Positions 8,155 to 15,544 of a stretch of DNA of 64,000 bases are shown here, piece by piece (position 1 is the first letter of the stretch; the number at the start of each line of letters is the position of its first letter). The stretch is from the NCBI GenBank assembly GCA_038526915.1, contig JBCBGF010000004.1:248001-312000 (forward strand), read 5' to 3'. Both the position numbers and the translations under genes were made by a program. The notes beneath the pieces are model-generated. The model worked only from the letters and a program-made list of their open reading frames with translations, was not told the DNA's origin and did no database searches. The stretch is from JBCBGF01 sp038526915. GTDB taxonomy: Bacteria; Pseudomonadota; Alphaproteobacteria; Rhodobacterales; Rhodobacteraceae.

Positions 8155-8972
8155 CCGGCCGAACAGCCCCGGATGTCCACAGCCTGGCCGTTGCCGAAAA
8201 CCGTCAGCCGCAGATCATCCCGCGCCAGCGCAAAGGGCGCCGCATCACTTGGCACAAGCTCGGCCACAACAAGCAGCTGGCCACCATCGCGCCGGGCCGA
8301 GGGTTCGGCCACCCAAACGGTGGGATCTGCAAACTCCACCACAGCCTCCTCTTGGCCTCCCATCACCGGCATGGCAACGCTATAGGTCACCCGCATGCCA
8401 TCGGCGATCGGGGCGATCTTGCAGGTCACTGCCCCCACGCCCGCCTCATCGGCTGTCATCGGACGATCGGACAAGGCTGCCGCGATGCGCGGGTTCATGT
8501 CGCCCGTCACGGCTGGCAGAACCGCCTCGATCCGCAGGGTCACAGGCACGCAGACCTCTTCGCACACACCGATCCGCATATCGCCTGAAAGCGAGATCTC
8601 GCCCCCCGCCACATCCGGCATCACTAGGATCGGCACTGTCACCACCGACTGGTATCCAATACTGCGCAGACCGTTCTGCCAGTAAACCTCCGGCACGGGC
8701 CAATGGGGCTGGATCATTGCCACGTTTTGTGACCCCGACCAATCGAAATCAGGCGGGATCCCCCCTTCCCCAGGCGAGCGCCAGTATGTCTTCCACCCAG
8801 GGGCCAGGCGAAGCTCAATCGCGGCCATATGCCCCCCCGATGCCAGGCGTGCACCCGGCAAAACATGGGCTTCGACAATCCCATCGAGGGACTGGGCCGT
8901 GCTAGCCGCAGGCGCAAAACAGGCAAATGCAGCACCAAGGCAAGCAGACGCGATGGATGAAAGCCGGGTCAT
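8151..8972 (-). CDS. DsbD alpha-domain protein (thiol-disulfide interchange, N-terminal domain only)
   Basis: 273 residues with a signal peptide (hydrophobic core 6-22, likely cut near AAS-TAQS). The body resembles the periplasmic alpha domain of DsbD, with a GWKTYWRSPGEGGIPP stretch and a C-x3-C pair at Cys137/Cys141 in VCEEVCVP. The membrane domain and the thioredoxin-like C-terminal domain of full DsbD are missing, and no ccdA or dsbD gene is adjacent. It probably acts in the periplasm as an electron-accepting or shuttling module for a separately encoded CcdA-like protein. The chosen ATG sits directly before the signal peptide; the longer upstream reading has no leader character. Confidence 0.85.
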   Translation of the reverse strand: MTRLSSIASACLGAAFACFAPAASTAQSLDGIVEAHVLPGARLASGGHMAAIELRLAPGWKTYWRSPGEGGIPPDFDWSGSQNVAMIQPHWPVPEVYWQNGLRSIGYQSVVTVPILVMPDVAGGEISLSGDMRIGVCEEVCVPVTLRIEAVLPAVTGDMNPRIAAALSDRPMTADEAGVGAVTCKIAPIADGMRVTYSVAMPVMGGQEEAVVEFADPTVWVAEPSARRDGGQLLVVAELVPSDAAPFALARDDLRLTVFGNGQAVDIRGCSAG

Positions 8973-9103
8973 AGCGCCAAAATAAGAAGCATCGCACAGA
9001 GAGGAAATCACTTTCCGGCGACAATCCTGAAACGGTGTCAATTGGCACACTTGCGCGGCAGACGCGCTTGGCCACAAGGTCGTCCTATGCGGAAGATTCG
9101 ACC

Positions 9104-9661
9104 ATGAAGGACCTCACCGGTCAATTTTTGATCGCCATGCCCGGCATGAGCGACCCACGGTTCGACCGAAGCGTGGTGTTCCTGTGCGAGCATTCCGACA
9201 AAGGCGCCATGGGCCTTATCGTGAACAAACCCACCCCAGAGCTCCCTATTGTGGACCTTTTGAAGCAGCTGGGGATCGAGGCAGATGAGGCTGCGACCGA
9301 TATGCTGATCCATTTCGGCGGGCCGGTGGAACACGGTCGGGGCTTTGTCCTTCACTCACGCGAATACCGCGCCAACGACTCGACGCTGGATATCACCGAT
9401 GGAGTCGGCATGACCGCCACACTCGATATCCTGCGCGATATTGCTGACGGTGTCGGGCCTGAACGTGCGATCCTGGCGTTGGGCTATGCCGGCTGGGGAC
9501 CAGGTCAGTTGGAAGAGGAATATCAGGCCAACGGCTGGCTTAGTTGTGAGGCCAGCACCGATATCGTGTTTCACCCCGATGACGATGCGAAATGGACGGC
9601 GGCGCTGAGATCCATGGGGATCGATGCGCTGACCTTGTCAGCAGACGCCGGTCACGCCTGA
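9104..9661 (+). CDS. yqgE: YqgE/AlgH family protein
   Basis: 185 residues, the normal length for this conserved family. It starts MKDLTGQFLIAMPGM, followed by FDRSVVFLCEHSDKGAMGLIVNKP and a GYAGWGPGQLEEE segment, all hallmark stretches. The biochemical role is not settled; the family was linked to alginate regulation in Pseudomonas, but that is weak evidence here. I took the ATG at the family-typical start rather than an upstream in-frame start that adds 23 atypical residues. The 3' end overlaps the convergent threonylcarbamoyl-AMP synthase gene by ten bases. Confidence 0.94.
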   Translation: MKDLTGQFLIAMPGMSDPRFDRSVVFLCEHSDKGAMGLIVNKPTPELPIVDLLKQLGIEADEAATDMLIHFGGPVEHGRGFVLHSREYRANDSTLDITDGVGMTATLDILRDIADGVGPERAILALGYAGWGPGQLEEEYQANGWLSCEASTDIVFHPDDDAKWTAALRSMGIDALTLSADAGHA

Positions 9662-10602
9662 TCGCGCGGTGCCGCGGCGCGCGACAGCCTGTCATTGATC
9701 GCAAGGCCAAGGCCTGTGTTCGGAATGGGCGAGACGGCGATGGCCTTCGCGCCGGTCGCATCAAGGGCGTGCAAGTGCCGGAAAAGGTTACCTGCCGCCT
9801 CGATCAGATCGCCGGTTGGCGAGAGGTTGAACGCGGCTTTAACCTGCCCAAACCCCAACAAAACTTCACCAGGCAAAACGTCCATTGCGTTCAAGCGAAG
9901 CTCAGCTTTCGGTGCATAGTGCGACACGAGCTGACCCGGTGACGTGACGGGACCGTTGCTTGACGGTCGCGTGAGCGGACCGCCGAGACATGCTTCAAGC
10001 GCTTCCATCGGAAGTCCGCCGGGTCGCAGCAAACGCGGGGCGTTGCCGGTTTCGAAGATGGTTGACTCCAGGCCCACCTGGCAGGGGCCTCCATCCAGAA
10101 CGGCGGCCACGCGGTCTGAAAGACCATCGATCACGTGCTGCGCGGTGGTCGGACTGATCCGCCCCGACGGATTGGCGGACGGGGCGGCCACGGGGGCATC
10201 CACCGCGCCAAGCAACGCGCGCGCAAGGGGATGCTCCGGCACCCGGATCGCAACCGTCGACAGCCCCGCCGTGACCAACGGAGAGATCCCGGCAGACGCG
10301 CGCAACGGCACCACAAGGGTCAGCGGTCCGGGCCAAAACGCACCCGCAAGCCGCAGGGCGATGTCGTCAAAGGCACCAATGGCCTCTGCGCGGTTGATAT
10401 CCGGCACATGTACGATCAACGGATTGAACGCGGGCCGCCCTTTGGCCGCAAAAACCTGCGCGACAGCCCGGTCATCCGTTGCCACCGCGCCAAGCCCGTA
10501 CACTGTCTCTGTCGGAAAGGCGACCAGCGCGCCATCGCGCAAAAGCTCTGCGGCCCGTTCAATGCCGCGCACATCCGCTGTCAGAGTTTCCGGCGCCGGC
10601 AT
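9652..10602 (-). CDS. L-threonylcarbamoyladenylate synthase (Sua5 type)
   Basis: 316 residues. It makes threonylcarbamoyl-AMP from threonine, bicarbonate and ATP, the precursor of t6A37 in tRNAs that read ANN codons. Seen: FPTETVYGLGAVATDD near residue 30, the KGRPAFNPLIVHV motif that binds the substrate, SANPSGRISPTTAQHV, and a further ~110-residue C-terminal domain (HYAPKAELRL onward). Having that extra domain makes it the long Sua5 form rather than short TsaC. The start was set at MPAPETLTADV; a 30-residue upstream extension lacks family character. The partner tsaD, tsaB and tsaE genes are not in the window. Confidence 0.94.
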   Translation of the reverse strand: MPAPETLTADVRGIERAAELLRDGALVAFPTETVYGLGAVATDDRAVAQVFAAKGRPAFNPLIVHVPDINRAEAIGAFDDIALRLAGAFWPGPLTLVVPLRASAGISPLVTAGLSTVAIRVPEHPLARALLGAVDAPVAAPSANPSGRISPTTAQHVIDGLSDRVAAVLDGGPCQVGLESTIFETGNAPRLLRPGGLPMEALEACLGGPLTRPSSNGPVTSPGQLVSHYAPKAELRLNAMDVLPGEVLLGFGQVKAAFNLSPTGDLIEAAGNLFRHLHALDATGAKAIAVSPIPNTGLGLAINDRLSRAAAPRDQA

Positions 10603-10734
10603 TGCATCCCTTCCAAGCCCGATGGCGCGGTGCGATACGCGATAAGCCTCGCTCTGCCAAGCGCGCATTCGCCTTGCATCACCGCGGGCCAAGGCCGATC
10701 ATTCGGCAAAGAGACACCGCAAGGCCACCAAAAA

Positions 10735-11790
10735 ATGACTGAGCAGACCGCGAGTGGCATCCGCTATCCATTCCCGGATCCACCCGCATCGGGAGAGGCC
10801 ACCGAGGTCGCCGATGGCATCCTTTGGCTCCGGTTTCCGCTGCCCATGACCCTGGACCATGTCAATGTCTACGCGCTTGACGATGGCGATGGCTGGACCG
10901 TCGTAGACACAGGGATGTCTAGTCGCCGCACGCGGGATATTTGGGCAACGGTCCTAGATGGGCCGCTCGCGGCCATGCCCGTGCGGCGGGTAGTCGTCAC
11001 CCATCACCATCCGGATCATATGGGGCTGGCCGGGTGGCTACAGACCAAGTTCGGAGCCGAGCTTCTGACGACGCGCACGGGCTGGCTTTTCGCACGCATG
11101 CTGCAACTGGATGAACAGGCGACGCCCTCACAAGAGACACTGGCGTTCTGGCGCAGTGCCGGAATGGATGCGGCCCTTTTGGAGAAGCGCGCCCAAGAAC
11201 GGCCGTTTAACTTCGCCGACACAGTGTGGCCACTGCCGCTGGGGTTTACCCGGTTACGCGAAGGCCAGACCTTCCGATCCGCCGGTCGCGACTGGACCCT
11301 GCGCATGGGCAATGGCCATGCGCCCGAACATGCCACGCTGTGGACCGAGGGCATCGTAATTGGCGGCGACCAGCTTTTGCCGTCGATCTCGCCCAACCTG
11401 GGCGTCTACGCTACCGAACCCGAGGCCAATCCCGTTGCCGACTGGTTGGAAAGCTGCCGCCGCCTGTCGGCCTTTGCGACCGAGGGGCAGCTTGTTCTGC
11501 CCGGACACAAGCTGCCCTATCGCGGGCTGCCGCTTCGGCTGAAACAGTTGATCGACAACCACCACGGTGCGTTGGACCGTCTATTGCGCTTCATCGAGAC
11601 ACCACGCACCGCAACCGAGTGTTTCCACCCTCTGTTCATGCGCCAGATCGGCGACGGCGAGTACGGGCTTGCGCTGGTCGAGGCGATGGCCCACGTCTTG
11701 CATCTGTGGCATTCAGGGCAGGCAACGCGGACCCTTCGTGATGACGGGGTCTGGGTGTGGCAAGCAAAAGGCGAGGCAAATGAACGATAA
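10735..11790 (+). CDS. MBL-fold metallo-hydrolase
   Basis: 351 residues of the metallo-beta-lactamase fold. The metal site is shown by VTHHHPDHMGLAGWL, and later ligands by NGHAPEHATLW and LPGHKLPY. After the hydrolase domain, a ~70-residue C-terminal helical part (LKQLIDNHHGALDRLL...) looks like the winged-helix domain of the LACTB2/glyoxalase-II-like group. The substrate is unknown; a thioester or lactone hydrolase is possible. The start used is the ATG in front of TEQTASGIRYPFPDPP. The next gene starts inside its last codons (11-base overlap), so the two are coupled. Confidence 0.88.
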   Translation: MTEQTASGIRYPFPDPPASGEATEVADGILWLRFPLPMTLDHVNVYALDDGDGWTVVDTGMSSRRTRDIWATVLDGPLAAMPVRRVVVTHHHPDHMGLAGWLQTKFGAELLTTRTGWLFARMLQLDEQATPSQETLAFWRSAGMDAALLEKRAQERPFNFADTVWPLPLGFTRLREGQTFRSAGRDWTLRMGNGHAPEHATLWTEGIVIGGDQLLPSISPNLGVYATEPEANPVADWLESCRRLSAFATEGQLVLPGHKLPYRGLPLRLKQLIDNHHGALDRLLRFIETPRTATECFHPLFMRQIGDGEYGLALVEAMAHVLHLWHSGQATRTLRDDGVWVWQAKGEANER

Positions 11791-12217
11791 ACCGAGCGGT
11801 GACACCAAGAAAGGCCGGGCGGTTCATACCGACCCCGATGTGAAACCCACCCCCGAACAGGAACCACTGCCCAAGGGCGTGACAAAAAAACCGGTCGAGA
11901 CGAAAAGCCCTGCAGAATGGGCTTACGAGCGCCTGATCCTATACATCCAGAACTTCGAAAAACAGCTGGACGGCGAACATGAGGTCGCTATCGGGGTGAC
12001 GAACGGTGGCACAGGCATCATGCGGATCGAAGGCATCGGCTATTTCGATCCCGATATCGTGACCTTCTACGGCACCGACCCGACGGGTGGCCGAAAGCAA
12101 TTGATCCAGCATGTGAGCCAGCTTTCCGTCGGGCTGACGGCCCTGCCAAAACCGGGCACGTTGACCGAACCCCGCCGGATCGGCTTTCGCCTTGCACAGG
12201 ATCTGGAAGAAGACTGA
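11780..12217 (+). CDS. DUF6173-like protein
   Basis: 145 residues. The first ~45 are charged and probably disordered (Lys/Pro/Glu-rich). From about SPAEWAYERLILYIQNFEKQL there is a compact domain with EVAIGVTNGGTGIMRIEGIGYFDPD, which matches what I remember of DUF6173, a small family of marine alphaproteobacteria with no assigned role. No signal peptide or membrane segment is seen, so it is probably cytoplasmic. It overlaps the metallo-hydrolase gene by 11 bases and is the last gene of that pair. Function unknown. Confidence 0.8.
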   Translation: MNDKPSGDTKKGRAVHTDPDVKPTPEQEPLPKGVTKKPVETKSPAEWAYERLILYIQNFEKQLDGEHEVAIGVTNGGTGIMRIEGIGYFDPDIVTFYGTDPTGGRKQLIQHVSQLSVGLTALPKPGTLTEPRRIGFRLAQDLEED

Positions 12218-12306
12218 CCTGCGGCTGTTTTGCGCGGTTCAGGGTGCGTGACAGCGGCCCGGCAATCGCGTATCCACACGCTGCAAGTTAGTTGACGAGG
12301 GTTCCC

Positions 12307-12441
12307 ATGGCGGATCACGAACACGGTTCGATGGATATCACAGAGCAGGAAAAGACGTTTGACGGCTTTGTCCGCTGGTCAATTCGCGTTGCCGCAGCCT
12401 CGATCGCCATCATTCTGTTTCTGGCTGTCTTCAACAGCTAA
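12307..12441 (+). CDS. aa3-type cytochrome c oxidase subunit IV (small membrane subunit)
   Basis: A 44-residue reading frame. The start MADHEHGSMDITEQEKTF, then one hydrophobic helix (about 25-42) ending in FNS, matches the short subunit IV of the Paracoccus/Rhodobacter aa3 oxidase: an HG-x-MDI-x-x-QEKTF segment in the cytoplasm followed by a single membrane span. In that complex the subunit is peripheral and not essential for catalysis. The main oxidase genes are not nearby, so this is a stand-alone gene between a DUF6173-like gene and the convergent azlD. Confidence 0.88.
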   Translation: MADHEHGSMDITEQEKTFDGFVRWSIRVAAASIAIILFLAVFNS

Positions 12442-12456
12442 GGCACAGCTCATCGC

Positions 12457-12786
12457 TTAAGACACAAACGCTGCCAGCCCGTAGAATGTGATGGCCCCGG
12501 CAGCCATACCCCAAATCGCGCTTTTCATCGTGTACCCGGCGATCAATATCACGAGTGCGGCAATAATGCGCGCGGGATCCGGGGCGCTTGCACCGGCGGT
12601 GGGTAGAAACACCAGCGGCGCGACCAGGCCGGGTAGGACAGCCACCGGGGTATAGCGCAGTAAGCGCAGTGCCCAAGCCGGGAACGCCCGGTCGCCCATG
12701 CCCCCCAGGAATGAGAAGCGCAGCGCAAAGGTGCCGATCCCGATGGCGAGGATCACGACCCAGGTTTCAACCACGCTCAACGTCAT
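12457..12786 (-). CDS. azlD: AzlD-like branched-chain amino acid export subunit
   Basis: 109 residues with three to four hydrophobic segments (about 8-28, 45-62, 70-88 and 90-106). The FALRFSFLGG start and RYTPVAVLPGLVAPLVF middle are typical of AzlD. With AzlC it forms a two-subunit inner-membrane exporter of branched-chain amino acids or analogues. It overlaps the 3' end of azlC by four bases (ATGA), the standard order. The annotated start is the ATG immediately at this overlap; longer upstream readings run through azlC in another frame. Confidence 0.92.
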   Translation of the reverse strand: MTLSVVETWVVILAIGIGTFALRFSFLGGMGDRAFPAWALRLLRYTPVAVLPGLVAPLVFLPTAGASAPDPARIIAALVILIAGYTMKSAIWGMAAGAITFYGLAAFVS

Positions 12787-13493
12787 GGCGCGGCCCGCCC
12801 CATCCATGTCTCGACCAATGCGCCCACGCACATCGCCGCCAGAGCCGCGATGAGGACGCCCGCGTTGAACGGCACCCAGATGAGCGCGAGTGCCCCAATC
12901 ACCGACACGCCAGCCGCCGCGACATGGGCCAGGGTCTTCAGCATCGGCGCCACGATTGCGAGGAATGCAATCGGCACCGCAAAATCGAGCGACCATTCGG
13001 GCGGAATGCGCGCGCCCAACAACGCGCCGACAAGTGTCATCGACAACCAGACCGGCAAGACCGGGGTGGCTGTGCCCAGAAAGTACTGCCAACGCTCGCC
13101 CAGCGTCATGTCAGGCCGATCCTCATAGGCCGCGACACTCAACGCATAGGTCTGATCGACGTTGAGGTAGGCAACCACCGCCCGTTGCCACAGCGGCGCC
13201 CCGCGAAAATGCGGCGCGAGCGATGCTGAATACATTGCCATGCGTAGATTGACGGCCAGGGCGGTGGCAACGATTACAGCAACTGGTGCCGCCTCGATAA
13301 TCAGTTGCAGGGCAGCGATCTGTGACGCCCCCGCGATCACAAAGAACGAAAAGCCGAAGGTTTCGGTCAGGGTCAGCCCAGCCTCGGTTGCCACGGCCCC
13401 GAAAACGATCGCGAAAGGGGCGATCACAAAAACAAATGGGGCCGCGTCGCGCAGGCCGCGTCGATAGGCGAAAACGGGTGTGGTGGATGCCAT
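12783..13493 (-). CDS. azlC: AzlC-like branched-chain amino acid export permease
   Basis: 236 residues with about six membrane segments. Family stretches include YRRGLRDAAPFVFVIAPFA near the N-terminus, SFFVIAGASQIAALQLI, and NLRMAMYSASLAPHFRG. It is the larger subunit of the AzlCD exporter. It is the first gene of the pair and is divergent from fdhD, whose start is about 50 bases away. No Lrp-type regulator gene is next to it. Confidence 0.93.
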   Translation of the reverse strand: MASTTPVFAYRRGLRDAAPFVFVIAPFAIVFGAVATEAGLTLTETFGFSFFVIAGASQIAALQLIIEAAPVAVIVATALAVNLRMAMYSASLAPHFRGAPLWQRAVVAYLNVDQTYALSVAAYEDRPDMTLGERWQYFLGTATPVLPVWLSMTLVGALLGARIPPEWSLDFAVPIAFLAIVAPMLKTLAHVAAAGVSVIGALALIWVPFNAGVLIAALAAMCVGALVETWMGRAAP

Positions 13494-13551
13494 CGGCTCA
13501 TCCTAAACTGGCCTCTGACCCGCGCATATCGCAGCCTCGAACCCGGTGACA

Positions 13552-14436
13552 ATGGCCATTCTGAAAGACAGCGACAGCTACCTTATCGCGCCCGATCCCG
13601 ACAACGCGCGGCTAAGCCGGGCGATCACAGGCACCGATGCATCCGGGGCCGTGACCGAAGTGTCGGTCGTGGAAGAACGCCCGCTGACGATCTTTCTCAA
13701 CTCGCAGGAGATCGTGACGGCCATGACGATCGGAGACTATCCCGATCTGCTTGCCATCGGGTTTCTCAAGAACCAGGGCATGTTGCGCCCGGGCGAGGTG
13801 GTTGAGCGCGTCGACTATGATGAGGACCTAGAAACAGTTGTCGTGCGCACAGACGGGCCGACTGTGCATGAAGAGAAGCTGGCCAAGAAAACCCGAACCA
13901 GCGGCTGCGCGGTGGGCACGGTGTTCGGGGACATGATGGAAGGGCTCGACGGGCTGAGTTTGCCCCAAGCCGAGATGCGCACCTCGTGGCTTTATGCGCT
14001 GTCGTCCCGCATCAACCGCACACCCAGCCTGTATCTCGCCGCGGGTGCGATCCACGGGACAGTCTTGTGCCAGGGCGACCGCGCGCTTTGCTATATGGAA
14101 GATGTCGGTCGCCACAATGCGGTCGACAAGATCGCCGGTTGGATGGCGATGAATGACGTACCGGCGCACGACAAATGCCTCTACACCACCGGCCGGCTGA
14201 CATCGGAAATGGTGATCAAGACTGCGCTCATGGGCATACCGGTGCTTGTGTCCCGCTCTGGCTTCACGGCGTGGGGCGTCGATATCGCGCGACAGGTCAA
14301 TCTCACACTCATCGGGCGGCTTCGGGGGCATCGCTTTTTGTGCTTGTCGGGGGAAGAGCGCCTGGTGCGGGATGTGGACCCAACCGCGGCTACCCCGGAT
14401 GAACCATCGCGCCACCGGAAAGGGGCGCAGTCTTGA
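13552..14436 (+). CDS. fdhD: Formate dehydrogenase accessory sulfurtransferase FdhD
   Basis: 294 residues (a GTG six bases upstream would add two). FdhD takes sulfur from a cysteine desulfurase and passes it to the molybdenum cofactor of formate dehydrogenase. The EERPLTIFLNSQEIVTAMTI start, a DVGRHNAVDKIAGW motif and a TTGRLTSEMVIKTALMGIPVL stretch are all seen. The persulfide-carrying cysteine is Cys119 in RTSGCAVG; the second cysteine of the C-x2-C found in the E. coli protein is a glycine here. No formate dehydrogenase genes are in the window. Its stop overlaps the TTG start of mobA. Confidence 0.93.
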   Translation: MAILKDSDSYLIAPDPDNARLSRAITGTDASGAVTEVSVVEERPLTIFLNSQEIVTAMTIGDYPDLLAIGFLKNQGMLRPGEVVERVDYDEDLETVVVRTDGPTVHEEKLAKKTRTSGCAVGTVFGDMMEGLDGLSLPQAEMRTSWLYALSSRINRTPSLYLAAGAIHGTVLCQGDRALCYMEDVGRHNAVDKIAGWMAMNDVPAHDKCLYTTGRLTSEMVIKTALMGIPVLVSRSGFTAWGVDIARQVNLTLIGRLRGHRFLCLSGEERLVRDVDPTAATPDEPSRHRKGAQS

Positions 14437-15053
14437 CGGCGTATCCAGGTGTCATTCTGGCGGGTGGACTTGCCCGGCGCATGGGTGGTGGCGACAAGGC
14501 CTTGAAACAGCTCGGAGATCGACCGATCCTCGATCACGTTATCGAACGTCTGTCGGCACAATGCGCCCCCGTGGCCCTCAACGCCAATGGCGATCCGTCC
14601 CGCTTTCAGGCGTTCGGCCTGCCGGTGATTGCGGATCAAGCGGAAACCTATGCCGGGCCCCTTGCAGGCGTTCTGGCCGGCCTTGATTGGGCCGCTGGTA
14701 TTGGTGCGCGCGCGATCATAACCGTCGCCGCGGATACCCCGTTTTTTCCCAAAGATCTGGCGGAACGCCTCCAGTCCGCGTGTGCGGGGTCCGACCCCCG
14801 CATCGTGTTGGCCGCCACCCACGGGGCCGATGGCAAGACGATCCGGCACCCAACGTTTGGCCTCTGGCCGGTGGCGCTGCGCGAGGATCTGCGGGCGGCG
14901 TTGGCAGATGGCGTCCGCAAGGTCGTTCAGTGGACGGATCGTCACGATGCGAAAACGGCCCTTTTTGCCACCGGGCCCGTTGACCCATTCTTCAACGTCA
15001 ACACCCCGGAAGATCTGGCCACCGCGCAGACTTATCTGGACGCTGTCCAATGA
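14433..15053 (+). CDS. mobA: Molybdenum cofactor guanylyltransferase
   Basis: 206 residues. It joins GMP to the molybdenum cofactor to make the bis-MGD form used by DMSO-reductase-family enzymes such as formate dehydrogenase. The nucleotide-binding start VILAGGLARRMGGGDKAL is diagnostic, and VAADTPFFPKDL carries the metal-binding aspartate. I use a TTG start that overlaps the fdhD stop (TTGA); no ATG fits as well, and the VILAGG motif needs this N-terminus. mobB overlaps its 3' end by four bases. The gene order agrees with a formate dehydrogenase maturation role. Confidence 0.94.
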   Translation: MTAYPGVILAGGLARRMGGGDKALKQLGDRPILDHVIERLSAQCAPVALNANGDPSRFQAFGLPVIADQAETYAGPLAGVLAGLDWAAGIGARAIITVAADTPFFPKDLAERLQSACAGSDPRIVLAATHGADGKTIRHPTFGLWPVALREDLRAALADGVRKVVQWTDRHDAKTALFATGPVDPFFNVNTPEDLATAQTYLDAVQ

Positions 15054-15544
15054 AGGTCTGGGGCGTTGTCGGCTGGAAAAACGCCGGTAAAACCGGGCTG
15101 ATGGAGCGGCTTGTGGCCGAGTTCACGGGCCGCGGGCATTCCGTCTCAACCATCAAACACGCCCACCACAGCTTTGACGTCGACCAGCCCGGCAAGGACA
15201 GCTATCGCCACCGCGCAGCAGGCGCGCGGGAGGTTTTGCTGTCATCTGGGGCCCGATGGGCCTTGATGCACGAGTTGCGCGGGGCAAAGGAGGCGACACT
15301 GGACGCCCTGCTTGCGCGACTGAGCCCCGTGGACCTCGTGCTGATCGAAGGCTTCAAAAGCGAACCGCACCCGAAGGTCGAGGCGTTTCGCGAAAGTGCC
15401 CAGAACCCCCATCTCGCGCCCGATGACCCGACCATCCGGGCGATCTGTGCCGATTGCGATGTCCCTGATTTCGGGCGCCCGGTCTTTGACCTCAACGACA
15501 CGACGGCCATTGCTGATTTCATCGCCAATGAGCTGGGCCTATGA
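15050..15544 (+). CDS. mobB: Molybdopterin-guanine dinucleotide biosynthesis adaptor protein B
   Basis: 164 residues. A P-loop GTP-binding protein that assists MobA. Walker A reads GWKNAGKTGLMERLV (about residues 8-22). STIKHAHHSFDVDQPGKDSYRH follows, then LVLIEGFKSEPHPKVE, a typical MobB stretch. The gene begins with an ATGA overlap with mobA and ends with another overlap into the moeA fusion gene, so all four genes from fdhD are translationally coupled. Confidence 0.95.
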   Translation: MKVWGVVGWKNAGKTGLMERLVAEFTGRGHSVSTIKHAHHSFDVDQPGKDSYRHRAAGAREVLLSSGARWALMHELRGAKEATLDALLARLSPVDLVLIEGFKSEPHPKVEAFRESAQNPHLAPDDPTIRAICADCDVPDFGRPVFDLNDTTAIADFIANELGL

